From: Ananas comosus
Lineage: Eukaryota; Streptophyta; Magnoliopsida; Poales; Bromeliaceae
Length of the DNA stretch: 64,000 nt
Direction of reading: 5' to 3'
Assembly (NCBI RefSeq): GCF_001540865.1
Contig: NC_033632.1
Coordinates: forward strand, 1,086,478 to 1,150,477
Part shown: positions 11,779 to 23,017 of the stretch, in pieces
How positions within the stretch are numbered: the stretch's first letter is position 1
How the letters are laid out: every line of letters starts with the position of its first letter
Program-made: the position numbers and the translations under genes
The notes under the pieces: generated by a model
Told to the model about the DNA's origin: nothing
The model's input: only the letters and a program-made list of their open reading frames with translations
Database searches by the model: none

Positions 11779-12360
11779 TTAATACTATAAAATAAATTTA
11801 TAAATAAAATATGTGTAGAGCTACTATGCTATCGGAAGCATAAAGTAGTTGGTACTTCCGATTTTTTAGCCCTTGGATCAAAAATTTTACGGTTGGGATG
11901 ATAGCGGTCCCTCTAGGATTGAGTGGTCCCATTGGTTAATAATATTAATCCAATAGTTAGAAATGATCAATGGCCTTGATCTAAGGGCTAAAAAATCGAA
12001 AGCACCGACTACTTTATGTTTCTGATAGTATAGTAGCTCTACCTATAAAATATATATATATATATATATATATAAAGTGGTGGAGAGAGAGAGGTCAGGT
12101 CATGGACCCCTCTTCACGCGGTCCACGAGGTGGAGCAGACCTCGTGGACCGCGCCTTTTCTTCTCCCGTGCGGCGTGCGCAACGCCTCGCGTTTTCGTTT
12201 TCCGCTCGATTCAAGCGGAAAACAAAAACCCTCGTTTTTCTAAGAATCTGTAAAAAAAAATTTTCGAAAATTTTTTTTTACAAGCCACCAAACACAGGAA
12301 TTTCACTTTTTAACCGAAAAAAAATTTTCGGGGTGATTTTACGAGGAACCAAACACACCC
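10957..12360. mobile_element. PIF/Harbinger (Tourist-like) element, nested
   Basis: The left end GGGGCTGTTTAGTTTCTCG and the inverted right end GGGTGTGTTTGGTTCCTCG form TIRs that match at 19 of the first 23 positions (to ...GTAAA). The element is flanked by the 3-bp duplication TAA (10954-10956 and 12361-12363), the known signature of PIF/Harbinger elements. It holds no transposase, a second MITE (11815-12042), AT microsatellites, and the N at 11227 with its duplication. The open frame at 12102-12434 lies within it and resembles no protein. A second right end lies at 14060. Confidence 0.65.
11815..12042. mobile_element. MITE with ~65-bp TIRs, copy 1
   Basis: Begins GTAGAGCTACTATGCTATCG and ends with the inverted equivalent, ...TAGTATAGTAGCTCTAC. 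The arms stay complementary through the phrase GATTTTTTAGCCCTTGGATC. At 228 bp with no coding capacity, it is bordered by TA-rich sequence. The superfamily cannot be fixed because the flanking AT repeats hide the target duplication. Confidence 0.85.
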
Positions 12361-12739
12361 TAAGTGCTATACGGGGCAAAGTGCTATACCAACGGGTTTG
12401 GAGGGAGTCACCTCTAGAATCTCATATCGCCTGATAATTCTAGTCTGCACCAATGGATTTGGTTAGAGTCACCTTTAAAATCTTACATCGCCTAATAATT
12501 CTGTTATGCATAACTGCATCAGTGATCTGGTTTCTAATTAGAATATATGAGAGCTATACACTAATAATAATAACTGGACCTAAGTATTTTTGGCTCGGTG
12601 TTTTATGATCCGACGAGTTATTATTGCTGGCGGATCGGGCCTATAATATAAATTTTCTATCCAAGTGTCAAAACTTTATTAGTGATATGAAACTAAATTA
12701 AAATTTATAAAATTCAAGAATAAAACGTGTGTAACTAAA

Positions 12740-12905
12740 ACTTTTATGATTTTTTTTTTTGGGAGATAGGTAGTACACTATTTTATTTTATTTAGAAATA
12801 AACTTAGCTAGAAATGTGAATCAACTAGGATTCGAACTTGAGTCTCGAATACCAACCATCAAGTCCTTTGTCACTCGCTCTAGGACGGTCGGTTCCAAAA
12901 ACTTC
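12740..12905 (-). mobile_element. tRNA-derived SINE, copy in block A
   Basis: Read on the minus strand it has an A-box-like TAGAGCGAGTGACAAAGG, a B box GTTCGAATCC, the body TTCACATTTCTAGCTAAG and a 3' tail with a TAGTGTACTACCTATCTC hairpin remnant followed by an A run. The same body is found at 14455-14615, 16683-16850 and, more diverged, 37262-37437. Confidence 0.65.
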
Positions 12906-13395
12906 TACGATTTTGTCACTCTGCAATTGTGAAGAAGGCAAAGTGACCTTGCCATAGTGTTCTTTTAATAGCACCATTTAATTTAGGAATAAGACAAAAG
13001 TGTTGTTTACTAAAGTAGATTTTATTGTCAATCAATCACACCAAATAATATTTTCAAAATAATTTTTGTAATTTTATTAGTCAAAATTAAAGATGTTTAA
13101 TTAAATTATTATTAGATGTAAACATTAGAGTCCTAATAAGGTGCTTCTAAGTTTTTCATCAATCAACCACCCTCTCAACTCCAATGACCACTATCAATCT
13201 AATCGTATATTAATATCGTTCCGATTTCAGGTGAGAAAAAAGGGGCGAATCAAACACGCTCCTAATGCTTCTAAGTTTTTCGTCAACCAACCACTCTAAC
13301 TCTAGAGAACCATCGCCATCCAAACAGTATACCCATTAATCCAAAGGCCAAAATTAATCTCCAAATTTTTATGAAAAAGTAATTTAAATAAAAAA

Positions 13396-13428
13396 TGCGT
13401 TTGCCGGGAGTCGAACCCGGGTCTATTG
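13396..13428 (-). pseudogene. Truncated tRNA-Gly (TCC), 3' half only
   Basis: The 33 bases match the 3' half of the tRNA at 15143-15214 exactly (T arm, variable region, 3' acceptor strand), and then the sequence stops at the N at 13429 and turns into a CT repeat. It lacks the anticodon, D arm and 5' acceptor strand. It is more likely a contig end than a biological pseudogene. Confidence 0.85.
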
Positions 13429-13429
13429 N

Positions 13430-13489
<60 letters not shown>

Positions 13490-13490
13490 G
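13430..13490. repeat. Compound (CT)n(AT)n microsatellite
   Basis: About 36 bp of CT followed by about 24 bp of AT, directly after the N. Such repeats often stop assemblies. Confidence 0.9.
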
Positions 13491-13491
13491 T

Positions 13492-13718
13492 GTAGAGCTA
13501 CTATGCTATCGGAAGTATAAAGTAATTGGTGCTTCTGATTTTTTAGCCCTTGGATCAAAGATTCTACGATTGGGATGATAGCGATCCCCTGGGTTGAGTG
13601 GTCCCCATTGGTTAATAATATTAATCCAATAGTTAGAAATGATCAATGGGCTTGATCTAAGGGCTAAAAAATCGAAAGCATCAACTACTTTATGTTTCCG
13701 ATAGTATAGTAGCTCTAC
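13492..13718. mobile_element. MITE with ~65-bp TIRs, copy 2
   Basis: Same termini as the copy at 11815-12042 (GTAGAGCTACTATGCTATCG ... inverted) and 227 bp long, with scattered substitutions relative to it. It lies at the left edge of block B. Confidence 0.85.
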
Positions 13719-13753
<35 letters not shown>

Positions 13754-14454
13754 GGTGGAGAGAGAGGGGTCATGGATCTCTCCTCATGCGGTCCATGAGG
13801 TGGAGCGACCTCGTCTCACATGGTCCATGAAGTGGAACGGACCTCGTGGACTGCGCCTTTTCTTTTCCCGTGCGGCGTGCGCAACGCCGCGCATTTTCGT
13901 TTTCCATTCGATTCAAGCGGAAAACGAAAACCCTCGCTTTCCTAAGAATCTGTAAAAAAATTTTCGAAAAGTTTTTTTTACGAGCTACCAAACACAGGAA
14001 TTTCACTTTTCAACCGAAAAAAAATTTTCGGGGTGATTTTACGAAGAACCAAACACACCCTAAGTGCTATACGGGGCAAAGTGCTACACCAACGGGTTTG
14101 GTGGGAGTCACCTCTAGAATCTCACATCGCCTGGTAATTCTAGTCTGCAGCAACGGATTTGGTTAGAGTCACCTTTAGAATCTCACATCGCCTGATAATT
14201 CTGGCCTGCATGACTGTATTTGTGATCTGGTTTCTAATTAGAATATATGAGAGCTATACACTAATAATAATAACTGGCTTAAGTATTTTTGGCTCGGTGT
14301 TTTATGATCCGACGAGTTATTATTGCTGGCGGGTCGGGCCTATAATATAAATTTTCTATCCACAATGCGGAGTGTCAAAACTTTATTAGTGGTATGAAAC
14401 TAAATTAAAATTTATAAAATTCAAGAATAAAACGTGTGTAACTAAAACTTTTAC

Positions 14455-14615
14455 GATTTTTTTTTTTTTGAGAGATAGGTAGCACGCTATCCGATTCGTT
14501 TATTTTATTTAAAAATAAACTTAGCTAGAAATATGAATCAACTAGGATTCGAACTTGGGTTTCGAATACCAACCATCAAGCTCTTTGTCACTTGTTCTAT
14601 GGACGGTCGGTTCCA
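14455..14615 (-). mobile_element. tRNA-derived SINE, copy in block B
   Basis: Counterpart of the SINE at 12740. The minus strand shows the B box GTTCGAATCC, the body GATTCATATTTCTAGCTAAG and the tail GGATAGCGTGCTACCTATCTC with a long A run. It matches the LINE tail hairpin better than the block A copy. Confidence 0.65.
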
Positions 14616-15142
14616 AAAACTTCTACGATTTTGTCACTCTGCAATTGTGAAGAAGGCAAAGTGATCTTGTCATAGTGTTCTTTTAATAGCACCATTTAAT
14701 TTAGGAATAAGACAAAAGTGTTGTTTACTAAAGTAGATTTTATTGTCAATCAATCACACCAAATAATATTTTCAAAATAATTTTTGCAATTTTATTATAC
14801 AAAATTAAAGATGTTTAATTAAATTATTATTAGATATAAACATTAGAGTCCTAATAAGATGCTTTTAAGTTTTTCATCAATCAACCACACACTCAACTCC
14901 AATTACCACTATCATTCTAATTATACATTTTTTAATCCATTTTTATTATGGGTGAAAAAATATCGTTCCAATTTCAGGTGAGAAAAAAGGGGCGAATCAA
15001 ACACGCTCCTAATGCTTCTAAGTTTTTCGTCAACCAACCACTCTAATTCTAGAGAACCATCGCCATCCAAACAGTATACCCATTAATCCAAAGGCCAAAA
15101 TTAATCTCCAAATTTTTATGAAAAAGTAATTTAAATAAAAAA

Positions 15143-15214
15143 TGCGTTTGCCGGGAGTCGAACCCGGGTCTATTGCTTGGAAGGCAATTATCCTAACCGT
15201 TGGACTACAAACGC
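15143..15214 (-). tRNA. tRNA-Gly (TCC)
   Basis: A 72-nt cloverleaf on the minus strand. GCGTTTG pairs with CAAACGC, followed by discriminator A. The A box is TAGTCCAACGG, the anticodon TCC is at 15181-15179, and the B box GGTTCGACTCC is in the T arm. It has no intron and no encoded CCA. This is the only complete copy; the partial one at 13396-13428 belongs to the duplicated block. Confidence 0.95.
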
Positions 15215-16682
15215 AGAACACGTTGTGCTTTTGCTTCTTAAACTACTAAACAAATACAATTTGCATTACGGACCTCTCAAAATTTCACAAAGATCCCTGA
15301 AAACATTTCCCATTAGCATTACATACCCTTTCGAGGGGTGTATAACTATATATCAATATATGCATGCCAATCTTGTTCAGCGATGCACTCGTGCTGATTT
15401 GGATAATGTTTACTTTGAAGGGATATTTTTGTAAATATACTGTCAGAAATTACTACTGTGTCTATCTTGTAAAAGAAAATCCATATTTCGTGAAATTTCC
15501 AAAGATGTAGCAAGTTCCCTTTAGGATTTTAATATTGAAAAATAATAACTGATACAATTAGTGAAAAAACATTGATACTCAGATGGATAAGCTGTAACAT
15601 TTTTATTTTTATTTTTATTTTCTGTGCAATTAAAATGAATCTTGTCTTTATATTCCTCACACAAATGTGTGTTGTCTATACTACCGCTCACACAACATTA
15701 TTTACACAAGAAACCCTCTCTCACAATGCTACTCCACTTCCTAACACAAGAACATGTCGGTTCTCGCTGCAGTAGCTAAATTTCTATTTACGAATCCAAT
15801 TGCTCCCTATAACGCATATCAATACACGACGCTACATGCCAGAGCGCGAAAAGCAGTGTAAAAGCTAACCTACAATACGCGAAAAGATTCACGGTGGCGA
15901 ATCGCTTCGATTTTGGATGGTGCTCCTTAAATCCACATGGTGCATGGACCCATCTCCTTTGGACTCTCCCCCCATACTTGTGCCTTAAAAGCAAGAGCAC
16001 TTCTCTCATGGTTTCAATGTTATTTTTCCTTGAATGGCTTGCATGGAGGAGGACAAAGGATGTGAATGGCCTCTTATTCATGACTATGCAATTTTTCTCC
16101 TAGTAGAGGCAAACACCTTTATTAGATGCCATAAATTCTTAGCCTTGGATGGGTGGTTTGTGGGCCTTTGTTGTGTGGCCAATGAAGAGCAATGTGATAA
16201 TAAGTGAGATGGGTCATTCACACTCACACTCACACTCACACTCACACTACTCCCACCCTAGTCCATAGATGGCCAGAAAGGAGAGAGGCACCAAAATCAT
16301 GTCAAAAAGTTCAGTGATGCCTATGTGCACAAGAAAATTTGTTGGGTATTTAATGTTTTAAGTTGAAGTACATCATATAAGTCAAAGAGAAGGGCTTATT
16401 GAGAAAGTACATGTGGTGGAGGCTCTACCATTGTTGTATATTTTATTAAATTATATAAAATAGCTAATTTTCTCCATAAGTTTATGCTGTCAAAAGACGT
16501 TGTTTCTCATGTTTGGACTTGAGACAATTTGATAAGCTCAAAACATAAATTTAATTTAAATGGGAGAAAATTAAATGAGACTAGAGATATGATAAATTTA
16601 AATTCATGACTTCCTACTCTAATAGTATGTTAAGTTATATATATAAAAAAAAAAAAGTTTTCCTCTAGTAAGATTATATGAT
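15215..16682. other. Intergenic sequence with ACTCAC minisatellite
   Basis: No gene is recognised. Two overlapping open frames on opposite strands near 15788-16103 show no known motif. A short (ACTCAC) array of about five units lies at 16217-16248. Confidence 0.4.
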
Positions 16683-16850
16683 ATCCTAGTTGATTCACAA
16701 CTAGGGCATAGTGGTTGATACCCCAGATCCCAAGTTCGAATCCTAGTTAATTCACATTTCTAGCTAAATTTATTTATGAAAAAAAATAAACAGGTAACGT
16801 GCTACCTTTCTTTCTCAAAAGAGAAAAAGAAGAAGAAGAAGAAGATTATA
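16683..16850 (+). mobile_element. tRNA-derived SINE, plus orientation
   Basis: GGGCATAGTGGTTGATACC resembles a Pol III A box, and AAGTTCGAATCC about 15 bp later is a good B box. The body (TTCACATTTCTAGCTAAATT) matches the other copies. The tail is CAGGTAACGTGCTACC, CTTTCTTTCTC, then an A/AAG-rich run. Confidence 0.65.
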
Positions 16851-16904
16851 TGATATGGGAGCCAACAATAAACTTTTCTTCTTTCTGTAAGATCGTGGAT
16901 TCAA

Positions 16905-17478
16905 TCCCAATCTTTAATATTTGACCGGAATGCAATCCAAATACTTATGGCTTTAATCTATTCAAAATGAGATTTATCACTTTGATAGAGCATTTATTGT
17001 ATTGTTCGTCATGATCGTCCTTCATCTAGCCAATCTCATAGGATGGAGTAAAAGTGAACGATCACAAGTGGACTTTTTTTTACGGCAGTGATCCCTATCT
17101 CATGTCCTTTAATATTTGATCGGAATGCAATCAAATAGTTATGGCTTTAATCTATTCAAAATAAGATTTACGACTTTGATAGAGCATTTACTATATTGTT
17201 CGTCAGCGTGTCCTTCATCTGGGCCGATCTCATAGGACGAAGTAAAAATGAAAATCATTACTATTACTCTAGGGCATGCGCGAGTGGACTTTTTTTTACG
17301 ACAGTGATCCTTATCTCTTGTCCTTTAATATTTGATCGGAAGGCAATCAAATAGTTATGGCTTTAATCTATTCAAAATAAGATTTACGACTTTGATAGAG
17401 CATTTACTATATTGTCTGTCAGCGTGTCCTTCTTCTGGGCCGATCTCATGGGATGGAGTAAAAGTGAAAATCATTACT
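16905..17478 (+). repeat. ~190-220-bp tandem repeat, left part
   Basis: Three units contain CGGAATGCAATC (near 16928 and 17114) or CGGAAGGCAATC (near 17336), each followed by TAGTTATGGCTTTAATCTAT or a variant, then GATAGAGCATTTACTATATTG and GTCCTTCATCTGGGCCGATC. Spacing is 186 and 222 bp. A fourth unit lies on the far side of the inserted LTR at 20150-20360. Confidence 0.85.
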
Positions 17479-17483
17479 ATTAC

Positions 17484-20008
17484 TATAATATACCGAAATT
17501 TTGAGTTGTAATGCTAACTTTGATCTAGAAGATCAAAGTGAAGCTTGAGCTGGATGTGCGTTGTTCCCGAGTGTTTCTAGAGGTGTGGGAATGATTACTG
17601 GAGGTATTTGAGTGTTTTGGCACAAATCGGGCGCAAAACGAAATCGAAAGAGAATCTCCGGATTACAAGGCTAACTTTGATCAAACTGATCAAAGTGAAG
17701 TATGAATGTGATTTGAGTTGTCCCCGAACTAATTTGGTGGTGTGGGGATAGTTAATGGTAGGTTTTAGAAGTGTTTAGAGGTGTTCGGCGCGAAGTGGGC
17801 GCAAGGAATGGTCTCGAAACCCAGCTGCTGCCAAAGTGTAGGAATTGCACTGGGTACCGGTACCAAAACAGGGGAGTACCGGTACCCAGACTCGTGGACT
17901 GAATTGTAAAGGAAAATTTCAGCTGTTGTGGGGGGTTTAGTTGCAATTATCTAATCTTATCTATAACCCCTGAACCCTTACCTGCTTCATACGTGTAGCA
18001 GCAGCCTCATCTTTCCTTTCTTCTGATCCCCTTCGCCTTCTTTCTCTCTAAAACATAACGTGCGGGGATTTGAAGGAGAAGTTGGTGGATTTAGTGTTTT
18101 GAGCTGAGAAGAATTTCAGCAACAAGGAGAAAACCTGGTGGAGAGTGAATTCTGAGGTGAGGTTATTATATTTCTGTGATAGGAGTGATGTTATTCATCT
18201 TAAAAGAGATTTAGCTTTGGATTTCTTGGATTCTAGAGTTGGTTGCCATGAAATCCTAGAGAAGGATTGTATTATGTGTAGTAATATGTGGACTCTTGGG
18301 TTGGTATGAAAGCTGTTGGAATATAAACATAGCTTGAGTTTGATCTCTTATGTTCCTAAATTGTTTGGTTTTGAGGTTCTTAGAATTGTTGAAGTTAAAT
18401 TACTCTATATGTTCTTATAGAACCTGTGTAGAAAGAGGCTATGTAGAGTTAAAGCTCGAAAATGCAATTTTGTAGGATTGGAGATCTAGCTTGAAATTGA
18501 TCGCTTGAAATCCTAATTGAGGATAAAACTAATGCGTTGGGAAGCTCGGATCGGCGTTCCGACGAGCCTACGGCAAGCTAGTGAGGAAAAATTCCATTTT
18601 AGCTTCGTTTGTCGCGAGCGAGGGATGTGATCGTTCATAAATAGGGGGAAGTGATTTTCTCGCATTTCGGCATCATTTAAAAGTGGGTGGTGCTTTCCAA
18701 AGTCATCGAATGACCTATTATATTTATGTCACTTTTCTTGAGCATACATGTATATGTTAGTTGATATTCATGCATTATAGGGTTAAGCTTGATATGTGAT
18801 TATATGCAACATGTGGTTTACTCGTATGCTTTGGAAGCAAAATACATGTGAACAGTGGATAGTAAACATAGAACCCTATAGTGATATGAATAGGTATGGA
18901 CTATTAAATAGTCAACAAAGTGACATTATGAATAGATTGTATGAATGGCACCCGGTATTATGAATGTCAACAAGGAAAATGAACTTGTGACATAGTAGCA
19001 TTAGCATCTAGATTGGAAATGCTAAATATAGAGTTGTGGCATTATGACTAGATGAACTAGTTAGCATCTAGAATTGGAAATGTTAAATCTAGCATAAAGA
19101 GCTAGTTAAAATATGGCATTGCCATTGTATCCTCTAAGCGAGAATAGGATCATACTCACAAGTAGTCTAATGCTCGGCGTAATTAAAGGTCGCTCCTCCT
19201 TGGGCGTTGAGGTCCGGAGTTGTCATCAACTGAGTTGGTAGCGGGTATGCTCCCCAGTGGACGGTCCCGTCGGGTTGTAGCAGAATTCTCCTCGACAAAA
19301 GGCATTTGGTTGGTGAGTTGTAGTTAACCAAAGGGGTTAACTAAGTTAATTCGGTAATGGTAATATGATAGCATGCATGCATAAACTCCATAAGTTATAT
19401 ATATTGTTCTCTTTAGCTTTGTATAGGCATTGTAGTAGATATATGATTAGTTGGTTACTATCTGTTACCTTTTCTTGTCTATATATGCCTGAGTAAACCT
19501 AGTAGATGAGTCAACGAGGTCGGCAGCCGAATCCACTGAAAACTTTCAGTAGTTCTCGCCCTACTAACCATGCAGGTTTTAGCGTGTGCGGGGTGGTCGA
19601 GGATCATGACAGGAACAACGCTCAATAGGTAGCGGACATCCATTGAGTATAGATATATACCTTGTATATTTCATCTTATAGTTGATGAAAGAAAAGTATA
19701 ATGTATAAAACTATTCATTGAGAGATGTCAGATGTAAATGTTAAAGAATGTATGTATGTGATAATAATGCAAGTTTTGTATTTGATTTAAAGTAATCAAG
19801 ATACAATGTATGAATGGTTTAGTTAGTTTACTTTCATTTGCTTGTGTTGCTTACCCTCGTGCAAGCCATGTATACAGGAATTTTTCCTGGGCATTTCATT
19901 TTACATGTTTAGTGGTTGTGGAGACTTGGGCGAACAGAGGAGGTTCTGTTCGTTTGGCGTCTGTGTACGGGTCCGAACCGACCAAATTGGCGGTCTCGGA
20001 GCGTGACA
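17484..20008 (+). mobile_element. Solo LTR, probably Ty3/gypsy
   Basis: A 2,525-bp segment ending ...GAGCGTGACA, flanked by the 5-bp direct repeat ATTAC (17479-17483 and 20009-20013). It interrupts the ~200-bp tandem repeat exactly at CATTACTATTAC|TCTAGGGC. Its 5' end reads TATAATATACC instead of TG, a likely point change. The long LTR and GGGGCGTGACA-type ending suggest a Tekay/Del-like chromovirus, by memory only. No gag-pol, primer-binding site or second LTR is present, as expected after recombination between two LTRs. Confidence 0.7.
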
Positions 20009-20152
20009 ATTACTCTAGGGCACGCGCAAGTGGACTTTTTTTTACGACAATGACCCCTATCTCTTGTCCTTAGTCTCGGGGCGTGACAATTACTCTAGGG
20101 CACGCGCAAGTGGACTTTTTTTTACGACAATGATCCCTATCTCTTGTCCTTT
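19993..20152 (+). repeat. 80-bp tandem duplication across the LTR edge
   Basis: GTCTCGGAGCGTGACAATTAC... at 19993 recurs as GTCTCGGGGCGTGACAATTAC at 20073. The unit contains the last 16 bp of the LTR, the ATTAC target duplication and about 60 bp of host repeat, so it arose after the retrotransposon inserted. Confidence 0.9.
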
Positions 20153-20400
20153 AATATTTGATCGGAATGCAATCAAATAGTTATGGCTTTATTCTATTCA
20201 AAATGAGATTTACGATTTTGATAGAGCATTTACTGTATTTTTCGTCATTGTGTCCTTCATCTGAGCCGATGCGATAGAACGGAGCAAAAGTGAACAACCG
20301 TTACTGTTACTATTACTATAGGGCACGAGCAAGTGGACTTTTTTTACAACGACAGTGATCCCTATCTCATTGCGGGGAGCCTCCGACTTCGCGAATGATA
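20014..20400 (+). repeat. ~200-bp tandem repeat, right part
   Basis: Continues the array broken by the solo LTR: TCTAGGGCACGCGCAAGTGG, TTTTTTTACGACAATGATCC, CGGAATGCAATC at 20163, ending near the last GATCCCTATCTC. Confidence 0.8.
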
Positions 20401-20994
20401 AAAAAAAACAGAAAGAAAAAAGAAAAATTTAAAGAAAGAAAGCGAGGGAGAGAGAAGGACATGCATGCAGGGTAACACATAGTGTTTAAAACGTGCTTAA
20501 TTAATTTTCAATTGTTAGTCAAGGAACGGAACCTGCACTGATATATATTCCACATCGTGGCTCTGACCTTGATCCCTATGTTTGAAAGAAAAAAAGATAA
20601 CCTACTCTAAATGCTTGCTATGTGATCCGGCTTTTTCATTATTTTTAGTCTCTTTCTTTCGTACTTTTTGTTATAGAATTGAGAGAATCAAATCTAGCAG
20701 TCGAACTCAAAAAGATTAATTAAAGAGATATTAATATGGTTTAGGGTTTGTATATTATTTTGAAAGCTAAACGAGTTAGTAGTTGTTATGTGGGGGCGCC
20801 ATTCTTAAGGTTGTGGGATTTGATTTTCCCTTACGCTTTCGAGAATTAATTGGAAAAGCGCTCGTGTTTCTGACTTATTGGGCATTTAAATTTAAATGGT
20901 GTTAAGTATTTTTGAAAATGGCGTAAGTACTTACCAAGGAGGGTCTACAACAGTTAACAAATAAAATAACCAAATTAATTATTATGTTACATGA

Positions 20995-21330
20995 TTTTTA
21001 TTTTTATTTTTTGAAAGAAAGATAGCGAGCTAGCTGTTTCATTCATTAAGGGGGATAAACTAAGTTTACAGGATGGATGCAGCTAAGGCATCCGAGGAAA
21101 AAGACAAGAAGGAGAGAAAAAAAAGAACAAGAAAGGAAAAAAGAACATTGTAAGGAAAAAGAGAAGATCCACGCTCAGCAGAAATTGCTCCAGTTGTTAA
21201 CGAGAACTTTGATATGGTCGAGCGAGTGCAGAGGGTCGGGCGAAGTTGCTTGGAAGATAGCCCTGTTTCGCTCGGTCCAGACTACCCACCAGGTCGTGGA
21301 GATATTACATGAATCTAAAAAGATCTAATC
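20995..21330 (-). mobile_element. 5'-truncated LINE, 3' end only
   Basis: On the minus strand about 40 residues of the LINE ORF2 C-terminus are readable: STTWWVVWTERNRAIF, a motif shared by plant L1-type elements, then a stop. A lysine- and arginine-free purine-poor 3' UTR follows, then the tail CTTAATGAATGAAACAGCTA and a T-interrupted A run. The plus-strand open frame at 21077-21328 is its shadow. Confidence 0.75.
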
Positions 21331-21690
21331 CAAGCCTCTCTCTTTGCTATAGTGTGAAACTCATGCATGCAGGAACCAATGAGAAATTTGTTAGGACTTT
21401 TTTGAAGTATCTTATTCAAACAGCTCATTCATTACAAAAGAAAAAATGACAAAAGGTCGATATTTCTATCCAGGTCAACAGTATATATATCTATATTTTG
21501 CCTAACTTTTGTCACATCTTGCCAAGTTTAAAATGGATATGGTACACAAATTAACGTTTATTCAATCAAAGGAAAAAAAAAATTTAATATGTTGGCGAAA
21601 AAATAACATTTAAACCCAGAAAGATAAGAAAACTCCTTAATTTTGAAACTTCTATTGTTGCAGAACAGATAGTTGTCCTAGAAATTTTAA

Positions 21691-22138
21691 GAATTGTTTG
21701 GTTGCATGTAGTTATAATTGTACTGTAGTTATAACTATATGCAAATTCGAATTCAATATTTGGTTTAATACATTAGATCCAACTATTACAATTAAAACTG
21801 CATAAAGAGACTTAACTGCAACAGTTGAAACTACATTCAATTTGGCCGCAGTTCCAACTACAGCATTGAAGAGAATAACTCTAAATAAGAGATAAGCTTA
21901 TCTCCCTAATCACTTTTTACATAATTATTTTTTTTCTATATTGAAAATAATCTCACAAGGTGATGAAATCTTGCAAATGCATTTTCCAACTATATACAAT
22001 CAAATAAATTATTTATAATTACAACACTTTCTACTCTATATAACGAAACGAGATATTCATAGTTGTAACTGCTGCATCTCCAATTATATGTATTTTCAAC
22101 TATACTGTATTTCTAATTACATCCAATCAAACAAGCTC
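21691..22138. mobile_element. MITE-like inverted-repeat element
   Basis: The left arm GAATTGTTTGGTTGCATGTA, followed by GTTATAATTGTACTGTAGTT, is complementary, with mismatches, to the right arm ending ACATCCAATCAAACAAGCTC. It has no coding sequence. The flanking bases do not give a convincing target duplication. Confidence 0.55.
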
Positions 22139-22530
22139 TTAGTAAAAATTTTTCTTTTCTAAATTACTTACAGTAATTACTTGAGAAAAATATAATATCA
22201 TATTCTATCCTAACTTTCTCTCTCCTCTCTTTTTCTCTTGTGTGTTTTTGGTCTTTCTATCAAAAGAGCGTTAGTTTTGTGTTGATAATAATGATTTGTA
22301 ATAATGTGCGTTGTCATGGGGACAGAGTGATGGCTCAACAGAGTTGCATTTGTATGTATTTTCCTAGCTAAGTCCAAGACAATGAATCTTGTCTCTAATC
22401 GATCTCTCTCAAGAATATTAATTATTAGTCACCTACCATTGAAGACGCCAAAAATATTAGTTCTAATATGTACACGTTGTATAAAAATTTTTCCGTATAG
22501 GTCTATCTAGCTTTGAATTGTATTATTCAC

Positions 22531-22561
<31 letters not shown>

Positions 22562-22562
22562 A

Positions 22563-22745
22563 AATTAGGCTGGAATACTATCAATAGCATCAAATCATTG
22601 GTGCTATTGATTTTTTAGCTCTTGAATTGAGAAATGAATGATTAGAATGATGTGGATCTCATAGTGTTGAGTGAGTGGTTAGTTGAATAATATAATCTAA
22701 CAGCTAAAAATAATTAAAAAATTAAATCTAACGGTACGGTTCAAA
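22563..22745. mobile_element. Diverged or truncated copy of the 228-bp MITE family
   Basis: AATACTATCAATAGCATCAAATCATTGGTG followed by TGATTTTTTAGCTCTTGAAT matches the left arm and centre of the elements at 11815 and 13492; the right TIR is not recognisable. Confidence 0.5.
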
Positions 22746-23017
22746 CTGTCAGCTTACTACCAACAAATTAAGACACCAATTTGACACCTCACATTAAATT
22801 ATACTATACCCCATGCATTGGAAATTTTGGACCCCTCCATTTATGTCACGTTTCCCTTTGCGTCCCTTTCACAAAAGCAAAATTTTCCCACCCCTACAAT
22901 GTCACCTAAGTCAACCAATTATTTCCTTTTTAGTACTCTTTCTCCTCTTCCTTTTATAATGCAAAAGTTATAAAAGAAAGAAGAGATAAATGTTATTTAT
23001 ACACTTAAAAAATAAAA

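Larger units (their letters stand above)
11815..15176. repeat. 1.6-kb direct duplication across the N at 13429
   Basis: Block A (11815-13428) and block B (13492-15176) carry the same elements in the same order: the 228-bp MITE, an AT microsatellite, GTGGTGGAGAGAGAG, the Harbinger right end with CCCTAAGTGCTATACGGGGC, a SINE, then AATGCGTTTGCCGGGAG of tRNA-Gly. They differ by scattered substitutions and small indels. Block A stops at N inside the tRNA; block B continues through the complete tRNA. Confidence 0.9.

Noticed and set aside
12102..12434. 110-residue plus-strand open frame and its counterpart at 13846-14166
   Set aside because: Both lie inside the Harbinger-like element, overlap its terminal repeat and resemble no protein.
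13283..13558. 91-residue minus-strand frame
   Set aside because: Mostly translation of the CT/AT microsatellite and the tRNA fragment across an N.
15788..16103. Overlapping open frames on both strands
   Set aside because: No motif, no splice context and no similarity recognised.
16905..17478. CRISPR-like array
   Set aside because: Units of 190-220 bp without spacers, in a plant nuclear genome; an ordinary tandem repeat.
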